Notes under the pieces: model-generated | Told to the model about the DNA's origin: nothing | Seen by the model: the letters and a program-made list of their open reading frames with translations, nothing else | Databases searched by the model: none | Program-made: the position numbers and the translations under genes | Part shown: positions 51,375 through 60,888 of the stretch, one piece after another | Position numbering within the stretch: the first letter of the stretch is position 1 | Layout of the letters: each line of letters starts with the position of its first letter | Assembly (NCBI RefSeq): GCF_036959255.1 | Contig: NZ_JAWMTI010000002.1 | Coordinates: 496,001 to 560,000, forward strand | Source: Olivibacter sp036959255 | GTDB lineage: Bacteria; Bacteroidota; Bacteroidia; Sphingobacteriales; Sphingobacteriaceae | Direction of reading: 5' to 3' | DNA length: 64,000 nt

Positions 51375-51559
51375 TACTTTTTCTTTTAAACGTACAATAA
51401 TTTTTTTCTCTAGATCACCGGTGCAGGAGGCCAAATTTATTTGGATCATCTTCACTGGAAATAGATATCGAGAAGAGCTCATACTTTTTCATCATTTCGA
51501 TTTATCTGTTTTGCTTGTAAGACAATCGAATTTTAAAAATTGGACACAAACGGCCTCAT

Positions 51560-52024
51560 TTATGTGAACGCTAGTATCTCGTAATTTCTTCTATTGAATT
51601 CAACGCAATCCCCCACTTGTTTTCCAAGCAAAACTTGCCCAAAAGGAGAGATAGGCGAAATGACAAAAAAACGATAGGATGTCAATTCTACTGTTCCAAG
51701 GGAAATTGACAAAAAAAATAAGCCATCGTTGGTTTTGACCAAACTCCCCAATTGAATAGTGTTGCTCACCGATGTAATAGGAACACCATCCAATTGATAC
51801 TTCAACTTGTTTGCTTCTGCCAGTTGACGCTCATTTCGGTCAATTTCTTGCTGCATCATTTCCCTGGTAGTTTCGTATTTATCTCCCGCGCTGCTTTTTG
51901 TGTCACCCTTCGCTGCATCTTTTGCATGGAGAATCCCTTGTTCTGCATGATAAATCCGCTCGTTCACTATTTGTTGACAGTGACTGTATAACATGGTTTT
52001 GATTACACTCAACTCTTCATTCAT
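51560..52024 (-). CDS. GreA/GreB-like transcript-cleavage family protein
   Basis: A 154-residue protein. An N-terminal coiled coil (LHAKDAAKGDTKSSAGDKYE, then MMQQEIDRNERQLAEANKL) precedes a GreA/GreB C-terminal-like domain: VSNTIQLGSLVKTNDGLFFL, YRFFVISPISPFGQVLLGKQ, and FNRRNYEILAF. The coiled coil is shorter than in GreA, and the acidic tip is replaced by a KDAAKGDTKSSAGDKYE loop, so it may bind the RNA polymerase secondary channel without cleaving. This short type is common in Bacteroidota and often misannotated as 3-oxoacyl-ACP synthase. Confidence 0.8.
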   Translation of the reverse strand: MNEELSVIKTMLYSHCQQIVNERIYHAEQGILHAKDAAKGDTKSSAGDKYETTREMMQQEIDRNERQLAEANKLKYQLDGVPITSVSNTIQLGSLVKTNDGLFFLSISLGTVELTSYRFFVISPISPFGQVLLGKQVGDCVEFNRRNYEILAFT

Positions 52025-52195
52025 AGGAACTAATTTCGAAAAATAATTGCTTCTTATTCGTACTTTATGAAATCAGTTCAGAATGAACTGTTGATCGCTG
52101 ATTATTCGACACTGAAATTGCACTAACGATTTTATTTTTGTTGTCCCACCTTAAGCAATTTAAAATTAAAATAGTGAAATCAATAACGCTAACTT

Positions 52196-53062
52196 CTAAA
52201 ATTGCCTCCTAAATTCCTCAGGCGTTACGCCAACATGCTTTTTAAAGAATTTTGTAAAATATGAATTATCGTTGAAATTTAATTCATATGCAATGGAGGA
52301 AATGGGGAGTTCCAGATTAACAAGCAAGCGTTTTGCTTCTAACACAATTCGATTTCTTATCAATTCTCCAGCGGACATACCCAACATATCAGAACACAGC
52401 GCATTAAGGTAATTGGGGGTCACATACAAAAGGTTTGCATAATCTTTCGGTAATCGCAGGGTTTGAAAGTTCTGGTCTATTAAACGTTGAAAATTTCTAA
52501 TGACGGTTTGATTGACCAAAGAACTCCCCTGATTTTTTCCTGTATATGATGCGCTGATATACAGAAACAGCTCCAAGGCTTTTACACGTAATGTATCTAG
52601 ATTCATCGGATTAATGGTTTCTCGAAGGTCAATCATATCCTCAAAAATCTTTTTGATTTTTATTTGAAGAGAAGGGGGAAGATCTAAAACGGAATCTTTT
52701 GCAATCCCGCTAAAAAAAGAAAAATTGTTAAGATAGTCTGGTCGCATTAAGAATGATTGGAAAAAAGAAGTAGAAAAATTAAGTACATAACCCGCTATTT
52801 CCCCCTCAAAATTCCAATGGTGAACTTGTCCCGGGACCATAAAATAAATCTGAAAAGGCTTTACCTGGAAATGTTCAAAATCGATCGTATGAGTACCCCT
52901 TCCTGCTGTAAAGTAACCTACATGAAAGAAAGAATGCCGATGGGGCACCAACAGCTTTTGATGCTCTTGAATATAAGGTGCAAAGGGTTTAACTAAAACA
53001 TCGTTCTGCGTGACGCCTAAACCAATGATATCATATACGGGGAAAGCCTTCATATGTCTCAA
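52196..53062 (-). CDS. AraC-family regulator with cupin domain
   Basis: A 288-residue regulator. The N-terminal half is a cupin-type sensor with HRHSFFHVGYFTAGRGTHTI and YFMVPGQVHHWNFEGEIAGY. The AraC HTH pair is at about 195-288 (LRLPKDYANLLYVTPNYLNA; LPISSIAYELNFNDNSYFTK; VGVTPEEFRRQF). The ligand may be a sugar or other polar small molecule. No target gene is clearly adjacent; DUF983 is 50 bases upstream on the same strand and may be co-transcribed. The start may also be the Met three codons later. Confidence 0.87.
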   Translation of the reverse strand: MRHMKAFPVYDIIGLGVTQNDVLVKPFAPYIQEHQKLLVPHRHSFFHVGYFTAGRGTHTIDFEHFQVKPFQIYFMVPGQVHHWNFEGEIAGYVLNFSTSFFQSFLMRPDYLNNFSFFSGIAKDSVLDLPPSLQIKIKKIFEDMIDLRETINPMNLDTLRVKALELFLYISASYTGKNQGSSLVNQTVIRNFQRLIDQNFQTLRLPKDYANLLYVTPNYLNALCSDMLGMSAGELIRNRIVLEAKRLLVNLELPISSIAYELNFNDNSYFTKFFKKHVGVTPEEFRRQF

Positions 53063-53112
53063 AGGTATTGCTTATTATTTAACCTTCAATGCACTCATAG
53101 TCTTACCGTAAA

Positions 53113-53520
53113 TTATTCCTTCGCTCGATGAGCAAAGTCGGACGTATAACGTAATCCGGGAGTTAGCCAGAAAAGAAGTATTACACGCGAATAACGATAA
53201 TTTAATGGCGATAGCAAGAAGGCTGTCCCTAACGCAACACCTAAATATAACCATGGCGATTCCAAATTTCCCGTTAGCAAATAGGTTCCTACGCAAGCAG
53301 CTATTAACTCTGCTACATTCATCGCATAACTTACAAACATAGCGACATAAAAATAGCCTGGTTCCCGCTCGAATTTCAAATTACAATGCGGACAGTTTTC
53401 GTTCATCTTTTGAACTTTAAATCCGTAGGTCTTACCCGTAAACATTGCTCCTGTACGACAACGCGGGCACCGTGCATGCAAGGCCGCGTTCCACTCGCTG
53501 ATTTCTTTAGAATTCTCCAT
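53113..53520 (-). CDS. DUF983 membrane protein with zinc-ribbon-like start
   Basis: A 135-residue protein. The N-terminal part has four Cys as CPRCRTGAMF and CPHCNLKF, a zinc ribbon, followed by REPGYFYVAMFVSYAMNV and two membrane segments (AELIAACVGTYLL, LYLGVALGTAFLLSPL). This is the DUF983 layout. The function is unknown; the zinc site may be structural. Confidence 0.85.
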   Translation of the reverse strand: MENSKEISEWNAALHARCPRCRTGAMFTGKTYGFKVQKMNENCPHCNLKFEREPGYFYVAMFVSYAMNVAELIAACVGTYLLTGNLESPWLYLGVALGTAFLLSPLNYRYSRVILLFWLTPGLRYTSDFAHRAKE

Positions 53521-54122
53521 ATTTTATTAAATGACTAAAGCCACTGCTTTATGATCCTCCAAAGCTAAAAAATACCTTTTTCTCCTGGTGGTGCAATTTA
53601 AGGAGCTAATGGTATAATTTATCTATTTATAGCCTCTGGTTCTTTCCTGACCCCATCAAAACAAGGTAAAAAACAATAGACCAGACCATACCAGAAATAA
53701 AAACGATAAACATAAACTTCTTTAATTCAAAGAAATACAATCTTTATAAAAAGTTTTACTATATATATTTCTTGAAAGTATCGAAAATTTTGGGAAACCA
53801 ATATTGCCCTTGGAAATAACAAAAAAACTACTTAAGCAAAATTCATCACTATAGCTTTCTTGGACTTTCCACTCTTTAATGGATAGGGGTTTAAAAACGA
53901 TAAAAAATATTACACTAAAAGTTTATTAAATACATGTAATTTACTGATTAAAAATCACTTATTTAATTTTGTAACAATAAAATATTCGAGTAAACCTGTC
54001 TTCTCTTTTGATCGAAGTAACCAGGTTACAATGACCAGTCAAAGGATACCCACAAATAATGCTATCTTTTATCAAATTTCATCCTGAGAATATTTTACCT
54101 TTAAACAAAAAACTGTAAACAC
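53521..54122. other. Intergenic region upstream of the methyltransferase gene
   Basis: A 602-base AT-rich stretch without a supported gene. The only structural feature I see is the palindrome at 54017-54029. Several T-rich tracts may be promoter parts, but no TAnnTTTG box with spacing stands out. Confidence 0.5.
54017..54029. promoter_or_regulatory. Palindrome GTAACC-A-GGTTAC
   Basis: An exact 13-base odd palindrome 94 bases before the methyltransferase start. It resembles a dimeric repressor site. No regulator gene is adjacent, so the link is weak. Confidence 0.3.
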
Positions 54123-54893
54123 ATGGCTTGGAATCCGATCGTATATAATAAATTTAAAAAAGAAAGGTATGCACCGTTTTACGATCTCTTAGCGCTGATC
54201 TCTTCAAAAAAGGGGATGAGGACAATTGTCGATCTGGGATGTGGTACCGGTGAGTTGACTAAGATGCTTTCTGAAAAATTCCATGATGCGAAATGCGTAT
54301 TGGGCGTTGACTCATCGAAAGAAATGCTGGAGGAATCAAAAGGATATCAAAATGATCGTGTTTATTTTAAACAACGGACCATCGAAACGCAATTAGATGA
54401 AAATGCACAATGGGATTTAGTTTTTTCCAATGCGGCAATTCAATGGATCGAGGATCATCATCAATTAATACCAAAAATGATTTCCATCGTAAAACCCGGT
54501 GGACAATTGGCTATTCAAATGCCTTCTCAGCATGAGAATATCCTCAACCAAATGTTATTGGAGATTGTACAGGAAGAGCCTTTTTCCGGCGCGTTAAGTG
54601 GATGGAAAAAGATTTCTCCTATGTTGAGTATCGATCACTATGCTCAAATTTTATTTGAAAATGGTTGTCAGGAAATGAATATTATTCAGAAGGTATATCC
54701 GCTAATCGTGCATGATAGCAATGAACTCTTTGAATTTATTTCAGGATCGGCATTAATACCTTATTTTGAACGGTTTTCTGATGAAATAAAAGTCCTATTC
54801 ATTCAGGAATATCAACGACGCATACGGAACAGATTTCCTTCCTCCCCTATCCTTTATGCATTTAAAAGGATATTGATTAAAGGAGATTTTTAA
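54123..54893 (+). CDS. Class I SAM methyltransferase, trans-aconitate type
   Basis: A 256-residue cytoplasmic enzyme. SAM-binding motif I is VDLGCGTGELTKML, motif II VLGVDSSKEML, and post-motifs WDLVFSNAAIQWIEDHHQLI and IVKPGGQLAIQMPSQHEN. The latter and the overall length match trans-aconitate 2-methyltransferase (Tam). The N-terminal MAWNPIVYNKFKKERYAPFYD is also typical of Tam. The substrate is not proven; related enzymes methylate other small acids. It is monocistronic and convergent with the CBS gene. Confidence 0.82.
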   Translation: MAWNPIVYNKFKKERYAPFYDLLALISSKKGMRTIVDLGCGTGELTKMLSEKFHDAKCVLGVDSSKEMLEESKGYQNDRVYFKQRTIETQLDENAQWDLVFSNAAIQWIEDHHQLIPKMISIVKPGGQLAIQMPSQHENILNQMLLEIVQEEPFSGALSGWKKISPMLSIDHYAQILFENGCQEMNIIQKVYPLIVHDSNELFEFISGSALIPYFERFSDEIKVLFIQEYQRRIRNRFPSSPILYAFKRILIKGDF

Positions 54894-54942
54894 CCTTCAG
54901 ATCAGTTAGTAAAGCTTGGCTCATTCACCACAGCCTATTTGC

Positions 54943-55371
54943 TCAGCTATTAATGTAGCTCTCTAGCTGATTGATAGTTTCTCTCTGATCTTCAATAATA
55001 TATTTAACTAAATCGCCAATTGAAATAATACCCATCAACTGACCATTTTCAACCACCGGTAAATGCCTGAAATGCCGATTAGTCATTAATTGCATACAGT
55101 GATCGATCGCATCATTAAACCCCACCGTATGTGGATTTGCTGTCATCACCTCATGTATCGCAGTACCTGCAGAAGATCGACCTTTTAAGATGATCTTTCG
55201 CGCATAATCCCGCTCTGTAAAAATGCCAAGCAACACCTCCTGATCAACGACTAATAGTGCACTGATGTTTTTTTCCATCATAATTCGCAAAGCTTCTAAA
55301 ACGGAATCATTTGGGGAAACCGATACGATGGTTTTGATCTTGTTCTCAAGAATATACTTAACTGTTTTCAT
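54943..55371 (-). CDS. CBS-domain pair protein
   Basis: A 142-residue cytoplasmic protein from MKTVKYILENKIKTIVSVSP; the 43 codons upstream do not look coding. Two CBS motifs follow: about 10-60 with ISALLVVDQEVLLGIFTERD, and about 75-130 with CMQLMTNRHFRHLPVVENG and GIISIGDLVKYIIED. CBS pairs bind adenosine nucleotides and act as regulators. It has no fused domain, so it is a stand-alone sensor. The gene's partner is unknown. Confidence 0.85.
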   Translation of the reverse strand: MKTVKYILENKIKTIVSVSPNDSVLEALRIMMEKNISALLVVDQEVLLGIFTERDYARKIILKGRSSAGTAIHEVMTANPHTVGFNDAIDHCMQLMTNRHFRHLPVVENGQLMGIISIGDLVKYIIEDQRETINQLESYINS

Positions 55372-55556
55372 AATGGGGCTTATCGTTTTATAATTGGTAA
55401 ACAAAAAGTATCGGGCTTGATAACGGAATGATCGGCTAAAGTAGTATGGGAATATCCGAATTCGTTCCGTAAAGTTAATATTTTTGATAGAAAAAGTCAA
55501 TGCCCCCTATAATATTCCTTGGTAATCACCTTTTATATTTGCAGACGATTTACCGG

Positions 55557-56333
55557 TTACAGATCGCGCAGTTCTATCCATACGGGAGCGTGATCACTTG
55601 TTTTTTCCCAGCCACGGACATGGCGATCTACACCGGCAGCAACAAGGTTCTCTACCAACTGCGGGCTAAGCAAAAAATGATCAATACGCAAACCCGCGTC
55701 GCGTCCATATGCGTTACGAAAGTAATCCCAAAAAGTATAAATTCTTTCATTTGGGTAAAGTTTCCGAACAGCGTCTGTCCACCCCTGAGCCACTAACCCT
55801 GCAAAAGCAGCACGTATTTCCGGTCGAAAGAGCGCGTCGTCCAGCCATCGCTCGGGTTTGTATACATCAAGTTCAGTGGGCATCACATTATAATCACCCG
55901 TCAAGATGACCGGAATATTTTTGTTCAACAGTTCTTGCGCATGATCTGTTAAACGTTGAAACCATTTTAACTTATAGTCGAACTTTGGTCCGGGAACCGG
56001 ATTACCATTTGGTAAATAGAGGCACCCGATATGAATATTGTGAACCCTTGCTTCAATATATCGACTGTGGGTATCTTCCGGATCCCCTGGAAGCACACGC
56101 CCAAATTCTGTTATATCAAGGTTACGTGCAAGAATTGCTACCCCATTCCAGCTTTTTTGTCCGTGCCATATAACATTATAACCGGCAGCCCGTATCGATT
56201 CTTCCGGAAATTTTTCCTGCGGAGCCTTTAACTCCTGTAAGCAAACAATATCGGGCTTAGCCTCTTCCAACCAGCGAAGCAATACGGGCAGTCGCCCGTT
56301 GACACCGTTAACATTGTATGTAGCTATTTTCAT
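55557..56333 (-). CDS. xth: Exodeoxyribonuclease III
   Basis: A 258-residue Mg-dependent nuclease of the ExoIII/AP endonuclease class. MKIATYNVNGVNGRLPVL carries the Asn, VCLQELKAP the Glu that binds metal, ILTGDYNVMP the Asp/Asn pair and the end RIDHFLLSPQLV and TSDHAPVWIEL the catalytic His region. Length is standard. It repairs abasic sites. It is followed (leftward) by a short gap and the CBS gene; a terminator lies upstream after tpx. Confidence 0.92.
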   Translation of the reverse strand: MKIATYNVNGVNGRLPVLLRWLEEAKPDIVCLQELKAPQEKFPEESIRAAGYNVIWHGQKSWNGVAILARNLDITEFGRVLPGDPEDTHSRYIEARVHNIHIGCLYLPNGNPVPGPKFDYKLKWFQRLTDHAQELLNKNIPVILTGDYNVMPTELDVYKPERWLDDALFRPEIRAAFAGLVAQGWTDAVRKLYPNERIYTFWDYFRNAYGRDAGLRIDHFLLSPQLVENLVAAGVDRHVRGWEKTSDHAPVWIELRDL

Positions 56334-56360
56334 GATAAATATCTCTTTATTCCTTTACGC

Positions 56361-56391
56361 AATAAGCCGATTAACAGATAACCGGCTTATT
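56361..56391 (-). terminator. Terminator of the tpx gene
   Basis: AATAAGCCG pairs with CGGCTTATT around a 12-base loop. It lies between tpx (stop at 56438) and the xth start. No long T-run follows on the minus strand. Confidence 0.6.
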
Positions 56392-56437
56392 TACTACCTA
56401 AATTAATTTTTATTGGAAACCTGCTATGGTCTCTATG

Positions 56438-57037
56438 CTACTGAATGACTTTTAAAGCTGCCTGATAATTTGGTTCCTGCGCAATTTCAGAGACCTGTTC
56501 CTCGTAAACGATTTTACCCTGAGGGTCTATTACAACGACAGCACGACTAAGTAAGCCTTTCATCGGGCTATCTGCAAGTTCAACGCCGTATTCCTTGCCA
56601 AAGTTTGAGCGAAAATCAGATAACATAACCACATTTTTTATTCCTTCAGCCCCGCAAAATTGCGCTTGAGCAAAGGGTAAATCTTTAGAGATGCATAATA
56701 CCGTGGTATTAGGTAAATTTGCGGCATCCTCATTGAATTGACGTACAGAGGCAGCACATACGCCGGTATTAACACTGGGAAAAATATTAAGGACAACGTA
56801 TTTTCCTTTGAAGTCGTCCAAGGTTTTTTCCGATAAGTCAACAGCTGTCAGCGTAAATTTCTTTGCTTCGGTTCCAACAGCAGGCAAGGTACCAACTGTA
56901 TGTACGGTGTTTCCTTTTAATGTAATAGATGTCATTTTCTTAATTTTATTTATTTGTTGATTTGTAGCCGGTGGCACCTGGGCATAACTTTTCCCATGGA
57001 AAATAAAAACAAAACAAAAGAGCGTTAAATATTTCAT
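56438..57037 (-). CDS. tpx: Exported Tpx-family thiol peroxidase
   Basis: About 199 residues. The start at MKYLTLFCFVFIFHGKSYAQ gives a signal peptide ending SYAQ, followed by an atypical 20-residue spacer; most Tpx enzymes are cytoplasmic and lack this. The Tpx fold follows: MTSITLKGNTVHTVG, VVLNIFPSVNTGVCAASVR, CISKDLPFAQAQFCGAEGIK, and VVIDPQGKIVYEEQV. The peroxidatic Cys sits in TGVC instead of the usual TPVC; the resolving Cys is in QFCGAEG. It probably reduces peroxides in the periplasm, using an unknown reductant. A Met seven codons upstream (57058) is an alternative start. Confidence 0.88.
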   Translation of the reverse strand: MKYLTLFCFVFIFHGKSYAQVPPATNQQINKIKKMTSITLKGNTVHTVGTLPAVGTEAKKFTLTAVDLSEKTLDDFKGKYVVLNIFPSVNTGVCAASVRQFNEDAANLPNTTVLCISKDLPFAQAQFCGAEGIKNVVMLSDFRSNFGKEYGVELADSPMKGLLSRAVVVIDPQGKIVYEEQVSEIAQEPNYQAALKVIQ

Positions 57038-57177
57038 AGATATTATTGTTAAATACAAGCAAGTTAGCTGATTTGTTCGGATTCATCATCGCTTTGTTAT
57101 TAACATAGCTATTATTTTACATAAGAATGGTGTGATCTTGCATTCCATTCATCGATTTCAATTTGTCCTAAGCAAAA

Positions 57178-57588
57178 TCAAATTAATCCGTCGGCAATTA
57201 ATACTTCAAATAATTGCAATACACCCGGGACTTGCGCACCCTGTTTTGCATAATCTGCTTGATCGAAAAAATCAACATCCCCAATTTCATTCGCTGGGTA
57301 AATTGTTTCTTTCATCTCGTATCGAAAACAATCTTGCTCCATGATAACCGATGAATCTTCGCCATAAGCGGGGGCTGTTATATGACAATAAAATGTTAAT
57401 AAATCTGTATCTAAGATGATACCCAGCTCTTCTCCGATTTCTCTAATGATTGCCTCATGACTCGTCTCATGACCATCGATTTTTCCTCCAGGAAGGTACC
57501 AAGCTTTTTTGTTATTGCTAAAAGCCAGCAGCAATTTGCTTTCCTTAAGTACCACCAGTCCTGCGGTATATAGTTTTACAGGTATCAT
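57178..57588 (-). CDS. Nudix hydrolase
   Basis: A 136-residue cytoplasmic protein with a complete Nudix box: GGKIDGHETSHEAIIREIGE then ELGI, matching GX5EX7REUXEEXGU. The N-terminal MIPVKLYTAGLVVLKESKLL and YCHITAPAYGEDSS fit MutT-like enzymes. It may clean a nucleotide pool; the exact substrate is not evident. It stands alone, upstream of tpx on the same strand with a 140-base gap. Confidence 0.85.
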   Translation of the reverse strand: MIPVKLYTAGLVVLKESKLLLAFSNNKKAWYLPGGKIDGHETSHEAIIREIGEELGIILDTDLLTFYCHITAPAYGEDSSVIMEQDCFRYEMKETIYPANEIGDVDFFDQADYAKQGAQVPGVLQLFEVLIADGLI

Positions 57589-57880
57589 GCTTTTTTGCCC
57601 TTCTTATTTTATAGATAACCTTAACGTCGACAGTAACAAGAATATAAAAATTTCGCTAATTTTTTACTTTTTTGTTTACTATTCCACCTTGTCACTATTT
57701 CAAAATTTAGGTATTGATTTTCACACAGAAGAAAGATCTAAAGATATGGATGTTAAATAAATAGCGTATGCATTGTACAAAAAACCAACATATTCACCAT
57801 GTTCAAACGATCATGGTGACTGACAAATAATTTTTGGGCAAGCCTCAAACAATATTTATATTTACTTTTTATTTGTTGGT

Positions 57881-58690
57881 GTGAAAAACACAGGGAACGC
57901 TCTACATACTATCTTTGAAAGCCAGATCAAATGGCTCAGCATCGTAATACTCAGCATAATGTTTGGCTGTCATCAGGAAAAGATGCCCGCTATATATGCT
58001 GATCAGCATACAGAAGTATATCTTGGCGACACAAACTCCATGAAGAAAAGTTATCTACAAGCATTAAATCTCGCTAAATCCACTGGATTGGCTGTTAGGG
58101 CGCTTACCGATGAGGAATTCAAAAAAATTGGAATTCGCCGTAATCAATTGCTCATAACAAGTGATACCATTGGCGAACGTGAGGAATCCTGGGGGTTTAG
58201 CTTTCAAGGTCCTGCAAGCAACCCGGGGCAATGTATTTTTTCGCTTACCTATTCGGGTACCCTAAGCATACGAACGCCTAAGCGCTCCGTCAAATACAAT
58301 TTGGAAAATAAAGAAGTGATGAATGAGGAAGCAGATATTCCTGAGGCCTTTTCGTTGCATTTTAAAGCATTACCTACTAAACCATCGGCGGAAGAAGAGG
58401 AGAGTATGCCAGCTGGTATAAAATTGACAGGAAATGGAATGCTGTTTCAACAGCCTTACGTAGAATGGACTTACACAGATTCTACAATCGAAAGGCTATG
58501 GTCAAAAGGCAGAGAATGGGGGTTTAGCGAACTACCATCGGGAAAAAATCATGCAACCATCGGTGCGTTGGTCCTGGGTTTTGAAAAGCGCGTCGGTCCA
58601 CAGCGCTTAATTATGAAAACGGAGAAGCTAAGTATTGGTAAAAAGGTATGCCGATCAGCATTTCGAATTAATCAAGCCGAAAACAAATAA
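57881..58690 (+). CDS. Putative lipoprotein, 269 residues
   Basis: Starts at GTG with MKNTGNALHTIF, then a hydrophobic stretch SIVILSIMFGCHQEK that looks like a lipobox (Cys30). The mature part is beta-rich (GFSFQGPASNPGQCIFSLTY) with no catalytic motif I recognise. It is followed by the TPR kinase after about 75 bases on the same strand; one regulatory unit is possible. Length and location are solid, the function is unknown. Confidence 0.55.
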   Translation: MKNTGNALHTIFESQIKWLSIVILSIMFGCHQEKMPAIYADQHTEVYLGDTNSMKKSYLQALNLAKSTGLAVRALTDEEFKKIGIRRNQLLITSDTIGEREESWGFSFQGPASNPGQCIFSLTYSGTLSIRTPKRSVKYNLENKEVMNEEADIPEAFSLHFKALPTKPSAEEEESMPAGIKLTGNGMLFQQPYVEWTYTDSTIERLWSKGREWGFSELPSGKNHATIGALVLGFEKRVGPQRLIMKTEKLSIGKKVCRSAFRINQAENK

Positions 58691-58731
58691 CTTAAAAGAT
58701 ATCTTTGGAATAAAACCCCCGGAAACGGGGA

Positions 58732-58761
58732 TTGACAAGCTTTGAATCTTGTGTATCTTTG
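58732..58761 (+). promoter_or_regulatory. Candidate promoter (TTG-N19-TATCTTTG) of the TPR kinase
   Basis: TTG (58732-58734) is 19 bases from TATCTTTG (58754-58761), a good Bacteroidota match. A transcript from it would start near 58768, just after the ATG at 58765. A second TATCTTTG lies at 58700-58707 without a clear -33; that one would fit a start at 58765. Confidence 0.45.
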
Positions 58762-58764
58762 AGC

Positions 58765-60879
58765 ATGCGAAGCATTTTTGGCGTCATTGCCACTTCAAAT
58801 AGTATCCATAATCGAATACTTGGCAAGCCATTGCTTTCCATTTACCATACTTTCATTCGTTTATTTCAACATACCAAGTTCTTTTTTGCTTTCCTTTTCA
58901 TGGTTTTGGGTTTACTCCCTTCCCTGCACGCCCATTTATCTGAAGATTCTTTACGGTTGGCTTTAGCGCAAAAAAGACTATCGAATCAGGAGCGATTAGA
59001 GACAATGGGTCGATTAGCCGATTTTTTATATTACAGAAGAGATCCACAACAGGCCTACGAATTACTTCAAAAGGCGTTGAAATCTTCGAAGTTGCAAGCT
59101 AATAATGACCAAACTGCCAGCTTGTATGCAATTCTTGCCTTACAAAGCAGCAACGAGGGAAATACGCAGTTTACTTTATTAAATTTGGATAGCGCCGTCT
59201 TCTACGCAAAAAAAACTGAAAACAAAAGAACCAACGCACTCGTCCAATTTGCCAAGGGAACGACTCAACTCATGCAAAACGAAGCGCAAGAAGCAATTGC
59301 CAGTTTGTTAAATGCCGCCAAGTTGTTTGATGAAGATCATGATTATTCGTACGAAAGCAGGCTTTACATAACGATTTCCACCATTTATAGCCAGTGGTCC
59401 GATCTACCAAATCAAAATAAATATGCACGAGCAGCGCTGCGAAGCGCGGGAAGATGTCGGGATCTCGACCTTTTAATTGCAACCTATCGATGTACTGCCA
59501 ATAATTTCATGGCCCATTACGAAGCAGATACAATTCGAAAACCATTATTGGATTCTGCGCTTCTACGTAATAAAGCGGCTTTTTCGTTAGCACAGAAAAA
59601 TAAAGATCGCATTATCCATATCACAGAAATTGCAGCGCTAGCAAAAAATATTGCTGTTATCTACGATCAGTATTTCTCAACAAGCTATCAAGATTCTGTT
59701 CGCCATTACCTAGAAATCGCTATCGAAGAAGCTCGAGATAGCAAAGAAAATGCAGTCCTTGCAGACAGCTATGTCATGTTAGCGAAACAGCAAATTGAAA
59801 AAGGCTATTTAACCGAGGCTGAGATGTTGGTAGGAAATGCAATCATGACCCTTCATCAAGAACCTGTTATTAATCACGAAATTGAAGCAAAAATTTTCTA
59901 TTGTTTGGCGACTATTAAAGAAAGGCAAGGCGATCTCAATGGCGCACTTCGCAATTATAAACTTTATGTAGATGCCTATACGGATCTGTTCAATACGGAG
60001 AAAATGAGCTTAGGCAAAAAGTTGGAAGCTCAATATGAAGCAGGAAAAAAAGAGAAAGCGCTCTTCGTATTGCAGCAACAAGTTCAATTCAACCAAAAGC
60101 TTAATCGCATTTATATTGCATTTAGCCTAACAAGCTTTCTTACACTCCTTTTTCTTTTTTATGCCTATAAGCAGCGGATTAAAGCGATGAAACAGCAAGA
60201 GAAACTGCATCAAATGGAAGTGACTAAAATAAAACAAGAACATCGTATTTCGCTTTTATCTGCTATGCTTGATGGCCAGGAGCAAGAGCGAAGTCGACTA
60301 GCACGGGATTTGCATGACGGTTTGGGTGGTTTGTTATCAGGTGTAAAAATAGAATTAGCAGGTTTTATGCAACTCTTAAAGGATGACAACCAACAGCAAA
60401 TAATGAATCGAACATTACAGCATTTGGATGGCGCTATTGGTGAACTCAGACGAATTGCCCACAGCATGATGCCGGAGATACTCATGCGTTATGGATTGGG
60501 AGAGGCTATCCGCGAATATTGCCAAAAATTGAAATCTTCGGGTGTGAACATTCAATGTCAAATCTACCACTACACCAATTATATGGAACCTTCAAGACAA
60601 TTGGTGCTTTACAGAATTATGCAAGAGCTCGTAAACAATGCGGTAAAACATGCTCATTCTTCACTTATTCTGGTTCAGCTACAACAAATCGAGCAGTACA
60701 TTACGCTTATTGTCGAAGACGATGGCAAAGGTTTTGACGTGAAAGACTTAATCGCCGCAGGAAAGGGGGCAGGCCTAACAAATATAGAATCGAGAGTCGA
60801 ATTTCTGAACGGAAGCATAGACTTCCATTCAGAAATAGGAGCTGGTACTACGGTTACCATCGAATGTCATGAAACTTAA
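58765..60879 (+). CDS. TPR-containing HisKA_3 histidine kinase
   Basis: About 704 residues from the ATG at 58765; a TTG 11 codons upstream or a later start are possible. A hydrophobic segment FFFAFLFMVLGLLPSLHA is a signal peptide. Residues about 70-450 hold TPR-like repeats in the periplasm, then a membrane helix IYIAFSLTSFLTLLFLFYAY and a coiled coil. The HisKA_3 motif is ERSRLARDLHDGLGGLLSGV, followed by HATPase with LVNNAVKHAHSS, VEDDGKGFD and GAGLTNIESRV. NarL-type regulators usually follow such kinases, but none is encoded downstream; the next gene is on the other strand. Confidence 0.85.
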   Translation: MRSIFGVIATSNSIHNRILGKPLLSIYHTFIRLFQHTKFFFAFLFMVLGLLPSLHAHLSEDSLRLALAQKRLSNQERLETMGRLADFLYYRRDPQQAYELLQKALKSSKLQANNDQTASLYAILALQSSNEGNTQFTLLNLDSAVFYAKKTENKRTNALVQFAKGTTQLMQNEAQEAIASLLNAAKLFDEDHDYSYESRLYITISTIYSQWSDLPNQNKYARAALRSAGRCRDLDLLIATYRCTANNFMAHYEADTIRKPLLDSALLRNKAAFSLAQKNKDRIIHITEIAALAKNIAVIYDQYFSTSYQDSVRHYLEIAIEEARDSKENAVLADSYVMLAKQQIEKGYLTEAEMLVGNAIMTLHQEPVINHEIEAKIFYCLATIKERQGDLNGALRNYKLYVDAYTDLFNTEKMSLGKKLEAQYEAGKKEKALFVLQQQVQFNQKLNRIYIAFSLTSFLTLLFLFYAYKQRIKAMKQQEKLHQMEVTKIKQEHRISLLSAMLDGQEQERSRLARDLHDGLGGLLSGVKIELAGFMQLLKDDNQQQIMNRTLQHLDGAIGELRRIAHSMMPEILMRYGLGEAIREYCQKLKSSGVNIQCQIYHYTNYMEPSRQLVLYRIMQELVNNAVKHAHSSLILVQLQQIEQYITLIVEDDGKGFDVKDLIAAGKGAGLTNIESRVEFLNGSIDFHSEIGAGTTVTIECHET

Positions 60880-60888
60880 CTGAGAAAG

